Positions 1 through 9,861 are shown, numbered from the stretch's first letter. The stretch is 64,000 nucleotides of DNA from Methanobacterium_C sp963845285 (GCA_963845285.1 CAWJRO010000011.1:1-64000); one strand, 5' to 3'. Made by a program: numbers and translations. The notes: generated from the sequence alone by a model not told the origin.

Positions 1-726
1 TCCGGAAGCCTGAGCTGCTGCCTTAACATATATTGGAGTGTCTGTGTATTTTTTTGCATCCTCTGCAGGGCAAAGTATAACTCCTGCAGCCCCATCTGAG
101 ACTGGCGAACAGTCAAGAAGTGTTAATGGGTCTGCAACCATGCTTGAGTTTAGAACCTTGTCCACCGTGATCTCATTTTGGAACTGGGCACGCGGGTTTT
201 TTGCACCATTTTTATGGTTTATGACTGAGAACATTGCCATTTGTTCCCTGGTTGTTCCGTAATTATACATGTGTCTCCTTGCCATCATAGCATAAAGTGA
301 TGGGAATGTAACGCCTTGCTGGGCTTCCCATTCCTGGTCTGATGCAGTTGCAATGGCTGGAGTTGCGTCAACAACGTCGGTCATTTTCTCGACACCAGCT
401 GAAATCACTATATCATGAAAACCAGATGCAACTGCCATTATACCGTTACGTAATGCTAATCCTCCTGATGCACATGCTGCTTCAACACGTGCACAGGGGA
501 TTGGTGTTAATCCAGAATGATCTGCTATTAAAGATGCTATGTGTTCTTGGCCAACAAAAAGACCTGCAGACATGTTTCCAACATACATGGCATCAAGGTC
601 GTCACCTTCAATGTTTGCATCTTCAATGGCTTTCAATCCAGCTTCAGCTATCAGATCTCTGAATGATATGTCCCAGAGTTCTCCAAATTTGGTCTGTGAG
701 ACTCCTATAATTGCAACATCTCTCAA
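1..726 (-). CDS. Archaeal thiolase (acetyl-CoA C-acetyltransferase-like), 3' end cut by window
   Basis: The reverse strand reads a thiolase-fold protein that starts MRDVAIIGVSQTKFGELWD and runs off the window edge, so only about 242 residues are present. The acylated cysteine lies in the motif AACASGG, the usual thiolase nucleophile loop. I chose the TTG start at 726 because a GGGGG Shine-Dalgarno sits about six bases upstream and the protein then begins exactly at the family N-terminus. It lies 166 bp downstream of HMG-CoA synthase on the same strand. In archaea these two enzymes act consecutively in the mevalonate pathway (two acetyl-CoA to acetoacetyl-CoA, then HMG-CoA) for isoprenoid lipids, often with a DUF35 protein, which would be expected beyond position 1. 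The family and context are clear; the exact substrate is inferred. Confidence 0.9.
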   Translation of the reverse strand, partial: MRDVAIIGVSQTKFGELWDISFRDLIAEAGLKAIEDANIEGDDLDAMYVGNMSAGLFVGQEHIASLIADHSGLTPIPCARVEAACASGGLALRNGIMAVASGFHDIVISAGVEKMTDVVDATPAIATASDQEWEAQQGVTFPSLYAMMARRHMYNYGTTREQMAMFSVINHKNGAKNPRAQFQNEITVDKVLNSSMVADPLTLLDCSPVSDGAAGVILCPAEDAKKYTDTPIYVKAAAQASG

Positions 727-892
727 ATAGATTCCCCCATTTATTTAATGTTTTTATATCCTTTTTGTGAATTGATTTGTAAAAATTTAAATTTTTGTAA
801 AATTTTCTAAATTCTTTATATCTTTGATAAACTTTGTTTGATAAGCTGTTATTTTTTTGTAAATCTTTCTAAAAGAATTATAAAGGAATGGT

Positions 893-1933
893 TTAAGCCA
901 TCTTTAATTTTCCTTTATATTTAGCGTAAACTGCGTAGTCAACATAGGTTTTAGTTGCAACCATGTCTCTTACTTTAGGTGCATTTTCCCTTACTTCATC
1001 TATTCTGTCGTTTACTGTCATGCTGAATGCATCGCTTCCAGCACCAGAACCGTATGAAACTGCCATCACACGATCTCCAGGTTCTGCAATGTCAAGAACG
1101 GCTGCAAGACCAAGAGGTGTTGCACCAGAGTAGGTGTTTCCAATGAAAGGAGTTAATAAACCTGTTTTGTACTGTTCTTCTTTGAATCCAAGTTTTTTTG
1201 CAGCACGGATGTAAAACTTACCGTTTGGCTGATGGAAAATCACATGATCATAATCCGAAGCTTCTGTCCCCATCTTTTTAAATAAACCTTTTGCACCTGA
1301 AAGCACATGTTTAAAATAAGCGGGTTCTCCTGTAAATCTTCCACCATGACTTGGATAAGGTTTTCCTTCCCTTCTGTAAAAGTCAGGGGTATCTGTTGTG
1401 AAGCTGTAAGTTCCCTCAAAATCTGCTATTGTATTTGCCTTTCCTATAATGTAGGCTGCTCCTCCTGCTGATGCAGTGTATTCAAGAGCATCACCTGGAG
1501 CGCCCTGAGATGTGTCTGCACCAATAGCTAGACCATATTCCACTAAACCTGAATCAACCATACCCATACACATCTGCATACCTGCAGTACCTGCTTTACA
1601 TGCAAATTCCAGGTCAGCCGCAGTTAACTCTGGTGAAGCCATTATTGCTTCTGCCACTATTGTTGCTGTTGGTTTAACAGCATAAGGATGTGATTCTGAA
1701 CCCACGTAAACTGCTCCAATCTTTTGAGGGTCTATCATGGCACGTTTAAGTGAACTACGAGCTGCTTCAACTGATATCGTTGCTGTGTCCTCATCAGGGG
1801 CTGGAACTGATTTTTCATTTACGATTAATCCCCTTGAAATTGCTTTGGGATCGTCTCCCCAAACTTTTGCTATTTCTTCAACCTTAATTCTGTATGAAGG
1901 TACATAAACTCCATATCCTACAATTCCTGACAT
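893..1933 (-). CDS. Hydroxymethylglutaryl-CoA synthase
   Basis: This 346-residue protein has the archaeal HMG-CoA synthase pattern: an N-terminal GIVGYGVYVP strand, the nucleophile region FACKAGTAGMQMC (catalytic Cys), the general-acid region HQPN and a glycine-rich SYGSGAGSDAF segment near the C-terminus. It condenses acetyl-CoA with acetoacetyl-CoA in the mevalonate pathway. I place the start at the ATG of MSGIVG rather than the GTG three codons upstream, because that GTG belongs to a GTGAT Shine-Dalgarno. It is the upstream member of a thiolase-containing pair, and a co-regulated mevalonate operon is likely. No key residue appears missing. Confidence 0.93.
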   Translation of the reverse strand: MSGIVGYGVYVPSYRIKVEEIAKVWGDDPKAISRGLIVNEKSVPAPDEDTATISVEAARSSLKRAMIDPQKIGAVYVGSESHPYAVKPTATIVAEAIMASPELTAADLEFACKAGTAGMQMCMGMVDSGLVEYGLAIGADTSQGAPGDALEYTASAGGAAYIIGKANTIADFEGTYSFTTDTPDFYRREGKPYPSHGGRFTGEPAYFKHVLSGAKGLFKKMGTEASDYDHVIFHQPNGKFYIRAAKKLGFKEEQYKTGLLTPFIGNTYSGATPLGLAAVLDIAEPGDRVMAVSYGSGAGSDAFSMTVNDRIDEVRENAPKVRDMVATKTYVDYAVYAKYKGKLKMA

Positions 1934-2335
1934 TATTATCACGACCGTTTAAAATAGTTAATAATCCATCTAATTTTCTAATTCTGTTTAGTAGTGCTCT
2001 TATGTTAATCTTCTTTAAAAATAAAGATTACGATTTCTAATGAGATTTTCAGTTTAATTTTGAAATTTTATAAAAAGTCAAAGGTTATAATAATAAATTG
2101 TTGATGAAACATACTATATAAATGTTGTCCTAGGGTGATTATGAAAATGAATTTAAGAGACTGAAATCCAAAAATATCACTGAATAATCCATTTTTAAAA
2201 CTTAAGCATTTATTTAAGCATTTACTTTATCCTTAATCATTTATTCTATTTTTTGAATTTATTTTATGTAATTTTAATTTTTTAATAAAGAATTGTATAA
2301 GTATTATAAGTTATTTTTTCTAGAAATTATATCCC
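1934..2335. other. Intergenic, A+T-rich, no gene
   Basis: The spacer between the HMG-CoA synthase start and the first MITE copy is very A+T rich and holds no sustained reading frame. It must contain the promoter of the mevalonate pair on the reverse strand, but I cannot pick one TATA box with confidence among the many A/T tracts. Confidence 0.5.
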
Positions 2336-2442
2336 GAGGATGTTTTATAGTTCAGAATTTGTAAAAAAATAAGAACAAATAAAACTTTAAATTCAAAAAT
2401 AAGTAAAATGACATGTGTCAAAAGTAATCATGAGACATCTTC
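2336..2442 (+). mobile_element. MITE-like element, degenerate copy A
   Basis: A 107-bp non-coding block that aligns along its whole length with three other blocks in this window (28824-28926, 61400-61505 and, inverted, 10737-10843). It starts GAGGATGTTTTATAGTTC and ends TAATCATGAGACATCTTC. The ends are imperfect inverted repeats of GAGGTTGTCTCATGA, also the terminal repeat of the IS1182-type element at 14777-16537. The left end here has diverged, so this copy is probably old and immobile. No coding capacity. Confidence 0.75.
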
Positions 2443-2525
2443 ATCCATATAAAAAAAGTCACCAAATACAATTTTCAAATAAAAATAAGTGTGTTGAAAA
2501 CAGAATAAAGTTTAAGTGAAAATGT

Positions 2526-3149
2526 ATGAATCTAAAAAATAAAGATGAAATGAGAAATCTTATATGGGACACATTAGAAAGGAAGAAAATCTCAAAATCT
2601 CCTAAAAATTGGTATGATAGGATACCTGATTTTTATGGATCAGATATAGCGGCGATGATGCTGAAAAACACCGCAGAATGGAAAAACTCGAGTGTTATAT
2701 TTGCAAGTCCTGATTCAGCCCAAAAGAAGGTGCGTGAATACGCACTACTTGATAATAAAACCTTGATTATGGCTTCACCCAACCTTGAAAGGGGTTATAT
2801 TTTAATCCTTCCGTCAAATGCCCGTGGAAATGAGAAACTTGCCTCAACAAAAGAGGGGGCTTTCAAGTTTGGTGAAACAATCAAAATATTTCCAGATGTG
2901 GATCTGGTTGTTGAAGGATCTGTTGCGGTTGATATGTTCGGAGACCGGCTTGGAAAGGGTAAAGGTTATGGGGATACTGAAATATCTCATCTTTTCAAGG
3001 AAAAATCCATTAATGCAGGTACTACCATTGCAACAACAGTTCATGAAACCCAAATTATAGATAAAGTTCCCAGAGAAATCCATGATCAAAAAATAAATAT
3101 GATAATAACTCCTGAAAGGGTAATAAGAATAGGTAAAGGAAATGAATAG
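2526..3149 (+). CDS. 5-formyltetrahydrofolate cyclo-ligase-like protein
   Basis: This 207-residue protein has the fold signature of the MTHFS family: an N-terminal helix with a KSPKNWYDRIPDF segment, a central motif VVEGSVAVDMFGDRLGKG followed by GKGYGDTEISHL (phosphate-binding glycine loop of the family), and a C-terminal strand ending TPERVIRIG. Bacterial and eukaryotic members convert 5-formyl-THF to methenyl-THF. In methanogens, which use tetrahydromethanopterin, the substrate of this archaeal branch is uncertain, so I name only the family. It is a lone gene downstream of the MITE at 2336. The ATG has only a weak GTGAAAA Shine-Dalgarno. Confidence 0.82.
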   Translation: MNLKNKDEMRNLIWDTLERKKISKSPKNWYDRIPDFYGSDIAAMMLKNTAEWKNSSVIFASPDSAQKKVREYALLDNKTLIMASPNLERGYILILPSNARGNEKLASTKEGAFKFGETIKIFPDVDLVVEGSVAVDMFGDRLGKGKGYGDTEISHLFKEKSINAGTTIATTVHETQIIDKVPREIHDQKINMIITPERVIRIGKGNE

Positions 3150-3272
3150 GAAAATGGATAAGTACAGAGTAGATAAAAAAAGGAATAAATGAATGGGTAG
3201 GAAATAAGTAGAAATCTCGTTAGAAAATGGAAAAGCCCAAAATCAATATAATTTTGTTATAAAAAAACTTTG

Positions 3273-3650
3273 TTATAAAAAACTTAAAATTTGCTTCATA
3301 TCAAACATTCCAACATCATTAAGATTTTTCATACCATATTTTTTGAATAATGCGTTTAGATCATAGGAATCCATGATTTCATTAAATTTAACCCTGTTAT
3401 CAACATCATTCTCCCCAATATTTTTACCTGTTTTTTGTTCCTCCAATTCAAGGATAGAATTTTGAAGTACATCTTCAGCATCTTCAAGTTCTAAAAGTTT
3501 ACTGATGGGTGCATCGTCACCTTTTATAGGTTCATTAAATTTTACCCCTTCATAATAGAATCTTTTAAGCTTATTATGTTGAGATACAAACTTATAGATT
3601 AATATGAGCTGTTCTTGAAGTTCTTCCAGTTTTTCATCTTCCATTTCCAT
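3273..3650 (-). CDS. Hypothetical acidic helical protein
   Basis: I do not recognise this family. The 125-residue product is highly charged (runs of E, K and D), predicted largely helical, has no cysteine pairs and no membrane segment. It ends in a short segment ALFKKYGMKNLNDVGMFDM that could be a small helical C-terminal domain. The start is set at the ATG eight codons into the longest frame, because GGAGAT lies six bases upstream of it. It converges with the MTHFS-like gene. Coding status is supported by the good Shine-Dalgarno and the length. Confidence 0.6.
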   Translation of the reverse strand: MEMEDEKLEELQEQLILIYKFVSQHNKLKRFYYEGVKFNEPIKGDDAPISKLLELEDAEDVLQNSILELEEQKTGKNIGENDVDNRVKFNEIMDSYDLNALFKKYGMKNLNDVGMFDMKQILSFL

Positions 3651-3838
3651 ATTTTTATCTCCATTGTACAATTTAATCCAATTTAATCTACCTAAACGAA
3701 CCTTTAACTTTTAAGGCTCTTAATAATATTTACAATATATATTATTTTCCATTTATAATATGTTTAAACATGATCTATGCCTTTTAATAAACTAAAATAT
3801 ATTAGTCATCCCCATCAAAATTATGTAGGGGGAGTTAA

Positions 3839-4309
3839 ATGAATGCACTGGTAGCTTATTACTCATGGCAGGGTCACACCGAAAAGGTGGCAGAGGAAAT
3901 TGCATCAAAACTCGATGCAGAACTTGTTAAAATTGAAGTTTTAAAAGATTCAGGAATGCCCATAAAAGCAATAAAAGCTATGTTTGGGATGAAATCTGAT
4001 ATAAAACCATGTAAAACGAATTTAAGTGATATTGATCATCTTATAATTGCCACACCAGTTTGGGCTGGACACTCAACACCGCCCATGAAGAAATACCTAT
4101 CTTTACTTGAAAATTGCTCTGGAAAATCATTTTCCGTCGTTGCTGAGATGGGGAAAAGTGGTGCAGAAAAAACAATCAACCAGATTAGAAAGGAACTTGA
4201 GAAAAATGGTATGAAGTTCGTTTCATCAGCTTTCACCCTAGAAAAAAATGTTAACGAAGGTAATTTTGCTGATAAAACTTCAAAGCTGGTAGAAACAATA
4301 AAAAAATAA
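3839..4309 (+). CDS. Flavodoxin-family protein
   Basis: The 156-residue protein has the flavodoxin pattern: N-terminal strand MNALVAYYSWQGHTEKVAEE with the FMN phosphate loop (SWQGHTEK), a second loop at IATPVWAGHSTPPMKKYL around residues 68-86 that binds the isoalloxazine, and a C-terminal helix. It is likely a small FMN electron carrier or NAD(P)H:quinone-type flavoprotein in the cytosol. The start follows GGGGGAG at a good distance. It stands alone. The electron donor and acceptor cannot be read from sequence. Confidence 0.82.
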   Translation: MNALVAYYSWQGHTEKVAEEIASKLDAELVKIEVLKDSGMPIKAIKAMFGMKSDIKPCKTNLSDIDHLIIATPVWAGHSTPPMKKYLSLLENCSGKSFSVVAEMGKSGAEKTINQIRKELEKNGMKFVSSAFTLEKNVNEGNFADKTSKLVETIKK

Positions 4310-4470
4310 GGGATTTAAGATGTAAATCTTTCATTCCATCCTATTTTTTATCTATTTATTCTAACTAATGCTACATATGTTAAAATAAGTCTATCCATAA
4401 TTCTGTTTGCTCATCTCAGTTTTCTTGTGCATTTTTTGCACCGTAAATTCAATGCACAAATTCCTGTAGA

Positions 4471-4510
4471 TTATATAAGGTTCAAACAGGTTATATAAGG
4501 TTCAAACAGG
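4471..4510 (+). repeat. Perfect 20-bp tandem duplication
   Basis: The unit TTATATAAGGTTCAAACAGG is present twice, head to tail and without mismatch, in the spacer between the flavodoxin gene and the DUF2769 gene. It contains a TATATAA box, so it could double a promoter or regulator site, but no gene starts close by on the plus strand. Confidence 0.7.
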
Positions 4511-4634
4511 TTTGTGTGTTAAATCAATTCAAATTTCAACGAGATATACAGCCAAAGTTTTGCACCAATTCAAGGATACAATTCTGTTTATTTTATAATT
4601 GTCTATTTATTTATAAACCTATTTGGGAAATGGT

Positions 4635-4964
4635 TTATTCACTGCCTGTTATAATGTCGATTTCATGTAGTTTTTCACGCTGAACCATTTCACTTCCATT
4701 TACACAGTAAGCGTTGAATATCTCACCCACATCAAGCGACTTTGCAAGGTGACATTTGGGACATTCACATCCCTTTAAATCAGTTATACATTCTGCACTT
4801 TTTCCAAAAACACAAAATAAACCTTCCATAGCATTTTTAGCGCATTCATTGTATGATGGACAATTTGGACAGTTACACTGCGTTTTAAATTCTATTATGG
4901 CATCATCACGATCCTTTTCGGACATTCTTATTAGTTCACTAAGCCTTGTTTCGAATTCATCCAT
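4635..4964 (-). CDS. DUF2769-type cysteine-rich protein
   Basis: This 109-residue protein has two cysteine-rich clusters, CNCPNCPSYNEC near residue 33 and CECPKCHLA near residue 72, matching the methanogen DUF2769 family (probably metal or Fe-S binding; function unknown). The start is the ATG of MDEFETRL, because the upstream in-frame ATG is itself part of a GGGGGTT Shine-Dalgarno six bases away. It precedes a ferritin-like gene on the same strand, a plausible redox-stress context, but the 250-bp gap argues for separate transcription. Confidence 0.7.
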   Translation of the reverse strand: MDEFETRLSELIRMSEKDRDDAIIEFKTQCNCPNCPSYNECAKNAMEGLFCVFGKSAECITDLKGCECPKCHLAKSLDVGEIFNAYCVNGSEMVQREKLHEIDIITGSE

Positions 4965-5211
4965 AGGTATAACCCCCATTTATATGAATGAAATTTACAC
5001 TAATTGATGAAATTTACACTAGTTATTTATCTCTTTTTCATAATATTTAATTTTAAAAGATTAATAAAAATTCTTTTAACCATTTAAATATCCATAAAAA
5101 GCGATTAAACCGTGCTAAAAATTGAAAATATGTTTAAAACCATTGAAAATTAAAAATAAAATTATCTCTTTATTCATGTCAAAAAATCATATCAAACCCA
5201 TAAATTAACTT

Positions 5212-5619
5212 TTAAATCAGCTTTTCAAGTCTCATCTTAAACTCTTTTCTGTGCCTCTTCTCTTCATCCAGTATGTGTTTTAACACCCCTACAACCTCTT
5301 CATCATCAATTATTTCAATTTGCTGAGTGTAAATATCTATTCCCTCAGTTTCTTGTTCTATTTGACGTTTCAACTGACTTTTAAGGTTATCAGCCCCAAA
5401 ATTAAGCTCTTTATGTTCCATGGTGGGTTTTCCACCCCTTGCAGTTATGAGATCTGCAAGCCACCACATATGTCTCATCTCATCCACAGCTATGGCTTCT
5501 GTAACCCTGCTCGGGTCACATTTCTCCATAAGAAATGAGTTTTGGACGTATACCATTGAAGCTTCAATTTCCCTTACGAAGTCTATATTCAAAAGACGAA
5601 TTATTTCTTCTTTCTCCAA
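5212..5619 (-). CDS. Ferritin-like di-iron protein
   Basis: A 135-residue four-helix protein with carboxylate and histidine motifs spaced as in ferritin/bacterioferritin-like proteins: an E in the first helix (FVREIEASMVYVQ), EMRH in the second, E near IEQETEGIDIY in the third, and DEEKRHRKEF in the fourth. The two ExxH-type pairs would bind a di-iron centre, suggesting iron storage or peroxide handling. The start is probably TTG at 5619: the nominal ATG 15 bases upstream overlaps a GGGGGG Shine-Dalgarno, the same arrangement as in the neighbouring DUF2769 gene. Confidence 0.8.
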   Translation of the reverse strand: MEKEEIIRLLNIDFVREIEASMVYVQNSFLMEKCDPSRVTEAIAVDEMRHMWWLADLITARGGKPTMEHKELNFGADNLKSQLKRQIEQETEGIDIYTQQIEIIDDEEVVGVLKHILDEEKRHRKEFKMRLEKLI

Positions 5620-5721
5620 AATTAAACCCCCCATTTGAGTTTAAATCAAGAATATATTTGTATTTATAATTATGTATATCCATATTATATGATCCACACT
5701 TATCAGTCAGATCTACCTTTA

Positions 5722-6147
5722 TCAGTCACGTGAGGCCCCTATCTTCTCCCTTTTCCTGTAAGCCAACCCCTGAAATATGGCAATTAATTCTCCATTTTCA
5801 TCTGTAATATCTATGGTATAAGTTGCAAGTTTAGGGTTTAAAGATATTTCTCGAGCCTCTGCAGTCAATGTACCCCTGCTCACGGCCTTCATATATGATA
5901 TGTTAGCATTTATGGCCACAGTTACTCTTCCATGTGAATTTGCTGCCACTGCAAAGGTGAAATCTGCCAGAGTGAACAATGCACCACCGTGAACCGTGCC
6001 GATGCCGTTTAAATGTTCATCGTTTATGTTCATTTTGGTTTTAGCCCCACCTTCTGAAACTTCCAGAAGCTCTATGCCCAATGATTCAGCAAATCTGTCC
6101 TTTTTGAAAAATTTTCTTATTTGCTCTGTTTCCAACAATTTGAACAC
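5722..6147 (-). CDS. PaaI-type hotdog thioesterase
   Basis: The 141-residue protein has the hotdog-fold pattern of PaaI-like acyl-CoA thioesterases: residues around 45-60 read HLNGIGTVHGGALFTLADF, where the HGG(A) turn starts the long central helix and the downstream D is the usual catalytic carboxylate. Later strands (VTVAINANISYMKA) complete the fold. The start appears to be GTG with a weak Shine-Dalgarno. Substrate unknown; members hydrolyse aryl- or acyl-CoA esters. It ends about 100 bp upstream of the ferritin-like gene on the same strand. Confidence 0.82.
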   Translation of the reverse strand: MFKLLETEQIRKFFKKDRFAESLGIELLEVSEGGAKTKMNINDEHLNGIGTVHGGALFTLADFTFAVAANSHGRVTVAINANISYMKAVSRGTLTAEAREISLNPKLATYTIDITDENGELIAIFQGLAYRKREKIGASRD

Positions 6148-6219
6148 TTCAGATCTTTTTTAGATAACATGATTATTAAATTAAAATTTGACTGATTAAT
6201 ATAAATTAGATTTGGCAAT

Positions 6220-6705
6220 TTAAAGTCCGCAGAACTTTCTTCCCCTCTTTTCAAGGTATCTCTGATGGTACTCTTCTGCAGTCCAGAATTTTGAAGCTGG
6301 AATAATTTCAGTTACTATATCTTCCAGGTATCTTCCTGAACCCTGCAGTTTCTTCTTTGAAGCAACTGCAAGTTTCTTCTGTTCTTCATTGTGGTAAAAA
6401 ATCACAGAACGGTACTGTTCCCCAATATCAGGTCCCTGTCTATTGGGTGTTGTAGGGTTGTGAACTTCCCAGAAAACATCTAAAAGCTCATTATATGATA
6501 TGATCGACGGATCATATGTAACTTCAACTGACTCAGCATGCCCTGTCTTTCCGGAACAAACATCACCATATTTAGGGTTTTCAAAATTTCCACCCATGTA
6601 ACCGACCCGCGTGTCTACAACACCTTTCAACTGCCTGAAAGCTGCTTCAACACCCCAAAAACATCCTGCAGCAAAGCTTGCTTTTTTTAAGTCCTTATCA
6701 TCCAT
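6220..6705 (-). CDS. msrA: Peptide methionine sulfoxide reductase MsrA
   Basis: The 161-residue protein carries the diagnostic catalytic motif GCFWG at residues 14-18, the GYMGG and YGDVCSGKTGHAESVEV blocks, and the QYRSVIF strand. It reduces methionine-S-sulfoxide in proteins using the cysteine of GCFWG, with resolving cysteines near CSG and the C-terminal FCGL. Length and start (GGAGGGATTAA before the ATG) fit the family. It sits with other oxidative-stress candidates (ferritin-like, flavodoxin) on the same strand. Confidence 0.95.
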   Translation of the reverse strand: MDDKDLKKASFAAGCFWGVEAAFRQLKGVVDTRVGYMGGNFENPKYGDVCSGKTGHAESVEVTYDPSIISYNELLDVFWEVHNPTTPNRQGPDIGEQYRSVIFYHNEEQKKLAVASKKKLQGSGRYLEDIVTEIIPASKFWTAEEYHQRYLEKRGRKFCGL

Positions 6706-7073
6706 TTAATCCCTCCAAATGGGATATTTTAAGGTTAAATAAGTTTATTATTAACTTTAATAAAGTAATTACTCATTTTATTATATTTTTTTGCAAAGTT
6801 TTCTTTACTTAAATTTATGACTCTTATTACAAATATTATCTTAACTGATAGTTTTGTTCTTATTAATATAATTAAATATTTGAAATAAAGTAAGTTATTT
6901 TAGAATGGTTTTAGAATGATAAAAAACAGATAATAAAAAGGATAAATAAAAATAGGAGTTTAAATTGGAATTAAAGATTAAATTAAAGATTGATCGTTAA
7001 ACAGTTTCTTGATCGAACTTGAACTACTGTATATGGATTTAAATTGTGAAACTAAAGGAGATGCGGATCCCGG
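6706..7073. other. Divergent promoter region, no gene
   Basis: The spacer lies between the divergent msrA and polX genes and is A/T rich. It ends with a GGAGATG Shine-Dalgarno for polX. I see no repeat, RNA gene or remnant in it. Confidence 0.5.
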
Positions 7074-8772
7074 ATGAAAAACAAAAAAGTTGCAACTATT
7101 CTCAACAGAATAACTGATTTACTGGAGATGAACGGTGTGGACTTCAGAACAAAGGTTTATAGAAGAGCAGCCCATACTGTAGAATTTTTATCACAGGATA
7201 TACAAGACGTTCGAAATGAAGGAAAGCTTGAGGAACTCCCAGGAATTGGAAAAAATTTATCAAAGAAAATTGAAGAAATAATTGACACAGGATCACTTGA
7301 ATACTATGAAAATCTTAAAAAAGAGTTTCCTGTTGACTTTGAAGCCCTGATTGCCATTGAAGGCTTGGGGCCAAAAAGCATCAAATTACTTTACGATGAG
7401 CTTGGAATAAAAAACCTGGAAGAACTTGAAAAAGCGGCAAAAAGACATAGAATCAGAAGATTAAAGGGTATGGGGGATAAAAAAGAACTGCAGATAATAG
7501 AAAACTTGAAATTTGTAAGGAAAACCACAGGCAGGATACTCCTAGGCCAGATCCTTCCCATTGCAGAAAGTATTAAAAATGAACTTGAAAAATCTGATGT
7601 TTTTGATGTTGAAATTGCAGGATCAATAAGGAGAATGAAGGAAACTGTCGGAGATATAGACATACTCGTTGTAACTGACAAACCCGAACAGATCATGGAT
7701 TATTTCACCAGTATGGATCATGTAAGTGAAATCATTATTAAGGGACTCTTAAAATCCACAATACGACTTAAAAATGGAATTCAAGTCGACATTAGGGTGT
7801 TCAATGAAGATTCATCCGGCTCTGCACTCCTTTACTTTACAGGTTCTAAGGAAACCAACATTGATATGAGAAAGATCGCAATTCGTAAGGGGCTCAAACT
7901 CAACGAATACGGAGTTTACAGGGATGAAAAACAGGTTGCAGGTAAAACAGAAGATGAAGTTTTCCGAAAGCTCGGAATGCAGTATATTGAACCTGAATTA
8001 AGGGAGAACAGGGGCGAAATAGAAGCAGCACTTAAAGGTAAACTTCCAGAACTTGTTGAATACAACAATATCATGGGAGATCTGCAGATACACACCAAAT
8101 GGAGTGATGGAAATGCCACAATTCATGGTATGGCCCAGACCGCGGAAAAACTTGGCTACGAATACATTGCAATAACTGACCATACAGCAGCTCAAAATAG
8201 CCAGAGGAATGGATGAAAAGGGTATAAAAAGACAGATTAAAGAAGTTGATGATTTAAACCAGAATCTGGATGGAATAAGAATTCTCAAGGGTGTTGAGGT
8301 GAACATAGAGTCAGAAGGCAGGTTGGATGTGAGCAATGAACTTTTTGAAAACCTGGACATCGTTGTTGCAGCTATTCATTCCGGCTTCAGGCAGAGCAGA
8401 GATAAACTCACAGGTAGAATAATAAGTGCAATGGAAAATGAACATATGAACATAATAGCACACCCAACCGGCCAAAAAATTCATTATAGAAGGGCTTATG
8501 AACTCGACCTTGAAAAAATATTTGAGGTGTCAAAGGAAACTGGAACATTTCTTGAGGTGAACTCTCAACCCAACAGGCTGGATCTAAAAGACATAAACAT
8601 CAAAAGAGCCATTGAAGAGGATTGTAAACTTGTAATAAACACAGATGCCCATAATCTCGACCAGCTCAAGTTCATGAAACTTGGAACAGCAACTGCAAGG
8701 CGCGGCTGGGCAGAATCAAAGGATATAATCAACACTTTACCTCTTAAAAAGCTTGAAAAACTGTTAAGTTAA
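7074..8772 (+). pseudogene. polX: Family X DNA polymerase with PHP domain (PolX), frameshifted near 8190
   Basis: Two overlapping frames form one PolX. The first (to 8216) has an N-terminal 8-kDa helix-hairpin-helix region (LPGIGKNLSKKI, IEGLGPKSIKLL), the polymerase palm with GSIRR and the metal-binding GDIDILV, and the beginning of the PHP domain (QIHTKWSDG, AITDHTA). The second (8209-8772) continues the PHP exonuclease domain (VVAAIHSGF, INTDAHNL). Alignment to the usual DHS-x-x-L-K pattern places the break at about 8185-8195, where GCAGCTCAAAATA should read into CTCAAAATA. Two missing bases restore the family spacing. The enzyme acts in base-excision repair gap filling. Because both halves are well conserved, a recent lesion or sequence error is more likely than old decay. 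Confidence 0.85.
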
Positions 8773-8907
8773 GTTTTAGATAATGAAATTGATGTTAAAG
8801 AGAAGAAATTAAAGAGACAGCGTAATAAAGAAAGTTAAAAGGAATTGATAAATAAGAGATGATGTTAAAGGGAAATTGACGTCAAAAAAAATGCTTTTTA
8901 AACGTGT

Positions 8908-9861
8908 TTAACTTTGAACCTCATCATTAAGTCGGGATAAAAGTTTAGCTAGTGTTACAACATCTTCCCTGTTGTGTTCTATTATTGGGACCAAAGGCCC
9001 TATATTGCCTGTTTTCATATAAGTTTTATAGAAATCAGGTACCTGGCTGCTTGGCACATCTCCATCCCTTTCCATTCCAAAAAGATGTTTTTCAAGCGTT
9101 TGAAGCCTGCAGTTAGGCAGTTTATCACCCCATGCACGCCTTGAAAAATGCATAAGATCCAGATGAGGTTTTCGGATGTTTTCTTTAATCCCGTAATAAA
9201 TTAACCTATCTTTGATGTAAGGAACATCAAAAGTCTGGCCGTTAAATGTTACATAAACACTTTCATCGTTTAAATGCGCCAGAAACGCTTCAAGAACCGC
9301 ATTTTCTTCATGTAAATTCCTTAAGAGGTACTGATTTATCTCTACATCTTCACCAGTGATTTCTGCAACACCTATTAATATTAGAGGAACGTCTTTAAGT
9401 CCCAAAGTTTCTATATCCATGAAAAGGAAATTTTCAATTTCACGAAAACCCGATGAACAGAGCATGAGCGGATGGGATTTGGGATACCAACGACATATCC
9501 ATTCTGATATCTTTGAAGAATCACATTCATCAATGATTTCTAAAAATTGGGAAGCCTCATCACAGAATCTAGGATGTTCTGTAAGGTCCTGGATTGTATC
9601 ATACCCATTTTTCCTTAAATTTTTCTCTTTTGATTCTCCAATACCCTTTAACAATTTTAAATCTGTTAATAATTCTTTTTTAGCTTTAATTTTATTTATC
9701 GTGTTTAACTTTAATTTTGTATGGTCTGTAATTTTGTAGCAGGGTCCATATTTAGTTTCAAACTCTTCACCTTTGAAAAAATCTTCAACAGAGATTCCTT
9801 CATGTTTTTTCAAGAGTTTTTCTTTTAACTTTCCTGCATCTTCATCATCGTAAAATGGCAT
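8908..9861 (-). CDS. YprB-type RNase H-like 3'-5' exonuclease domain protein
   Basis: The 317-residue protein has two parts. Residues about 55-110 contain a helix-hairpin-helix-like segment (LLKGIGESKEKNLRKNGYD) that may bind nucleic acid. Residues about 145-310 are an RNase H-fold exonuclease: FMDIETLGL gives the first DxE, VYVTFNGQTFDVPYI the second acidic block, and HNREDVVTLAKLL the C-terminal HxxxD block, so the DEDDh-type catalytic set is present. It probably degrades or trims single-stranded DNA or RNA. It is convergent with polX, a weak hint of a repair role. The substrate is not known. Confidence 0.8.
   Translation of the reverse strand: MPFYDDEDAGKLKEKLLKKHEGISVEDFFKGEEFETKYGPCYKITDHTKLKLNTINKIKAKKELLTDLKLLKGIGESKEKNLRKNGYDTIQDLTEHPRFCDEASQFLEIIDECDSSKISEWICRWYPKSHPLMLCSSGFREIENFLFMDIETLGLKDVPLILIGVAEITGEDVEINQYLLRNLHEENAVLEAFLAHLNDESVYVTFNGQTFDVPYIKDRLIYYGIKENIRKPHLDLMHFSRRAWGDKLPNCRLQTLEKHLFGMERDGDVPSSQVPDFYKTYMKTGNIGPLVPIIEHNREDVVTLAKLLSRLNDEVQS

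Noticed and set aside
342..730. Plus-strand open frames over the thiolase
   Set aside because: Shadows of the reverse-strand thiolase, which has the catalytic motif and a proper start.
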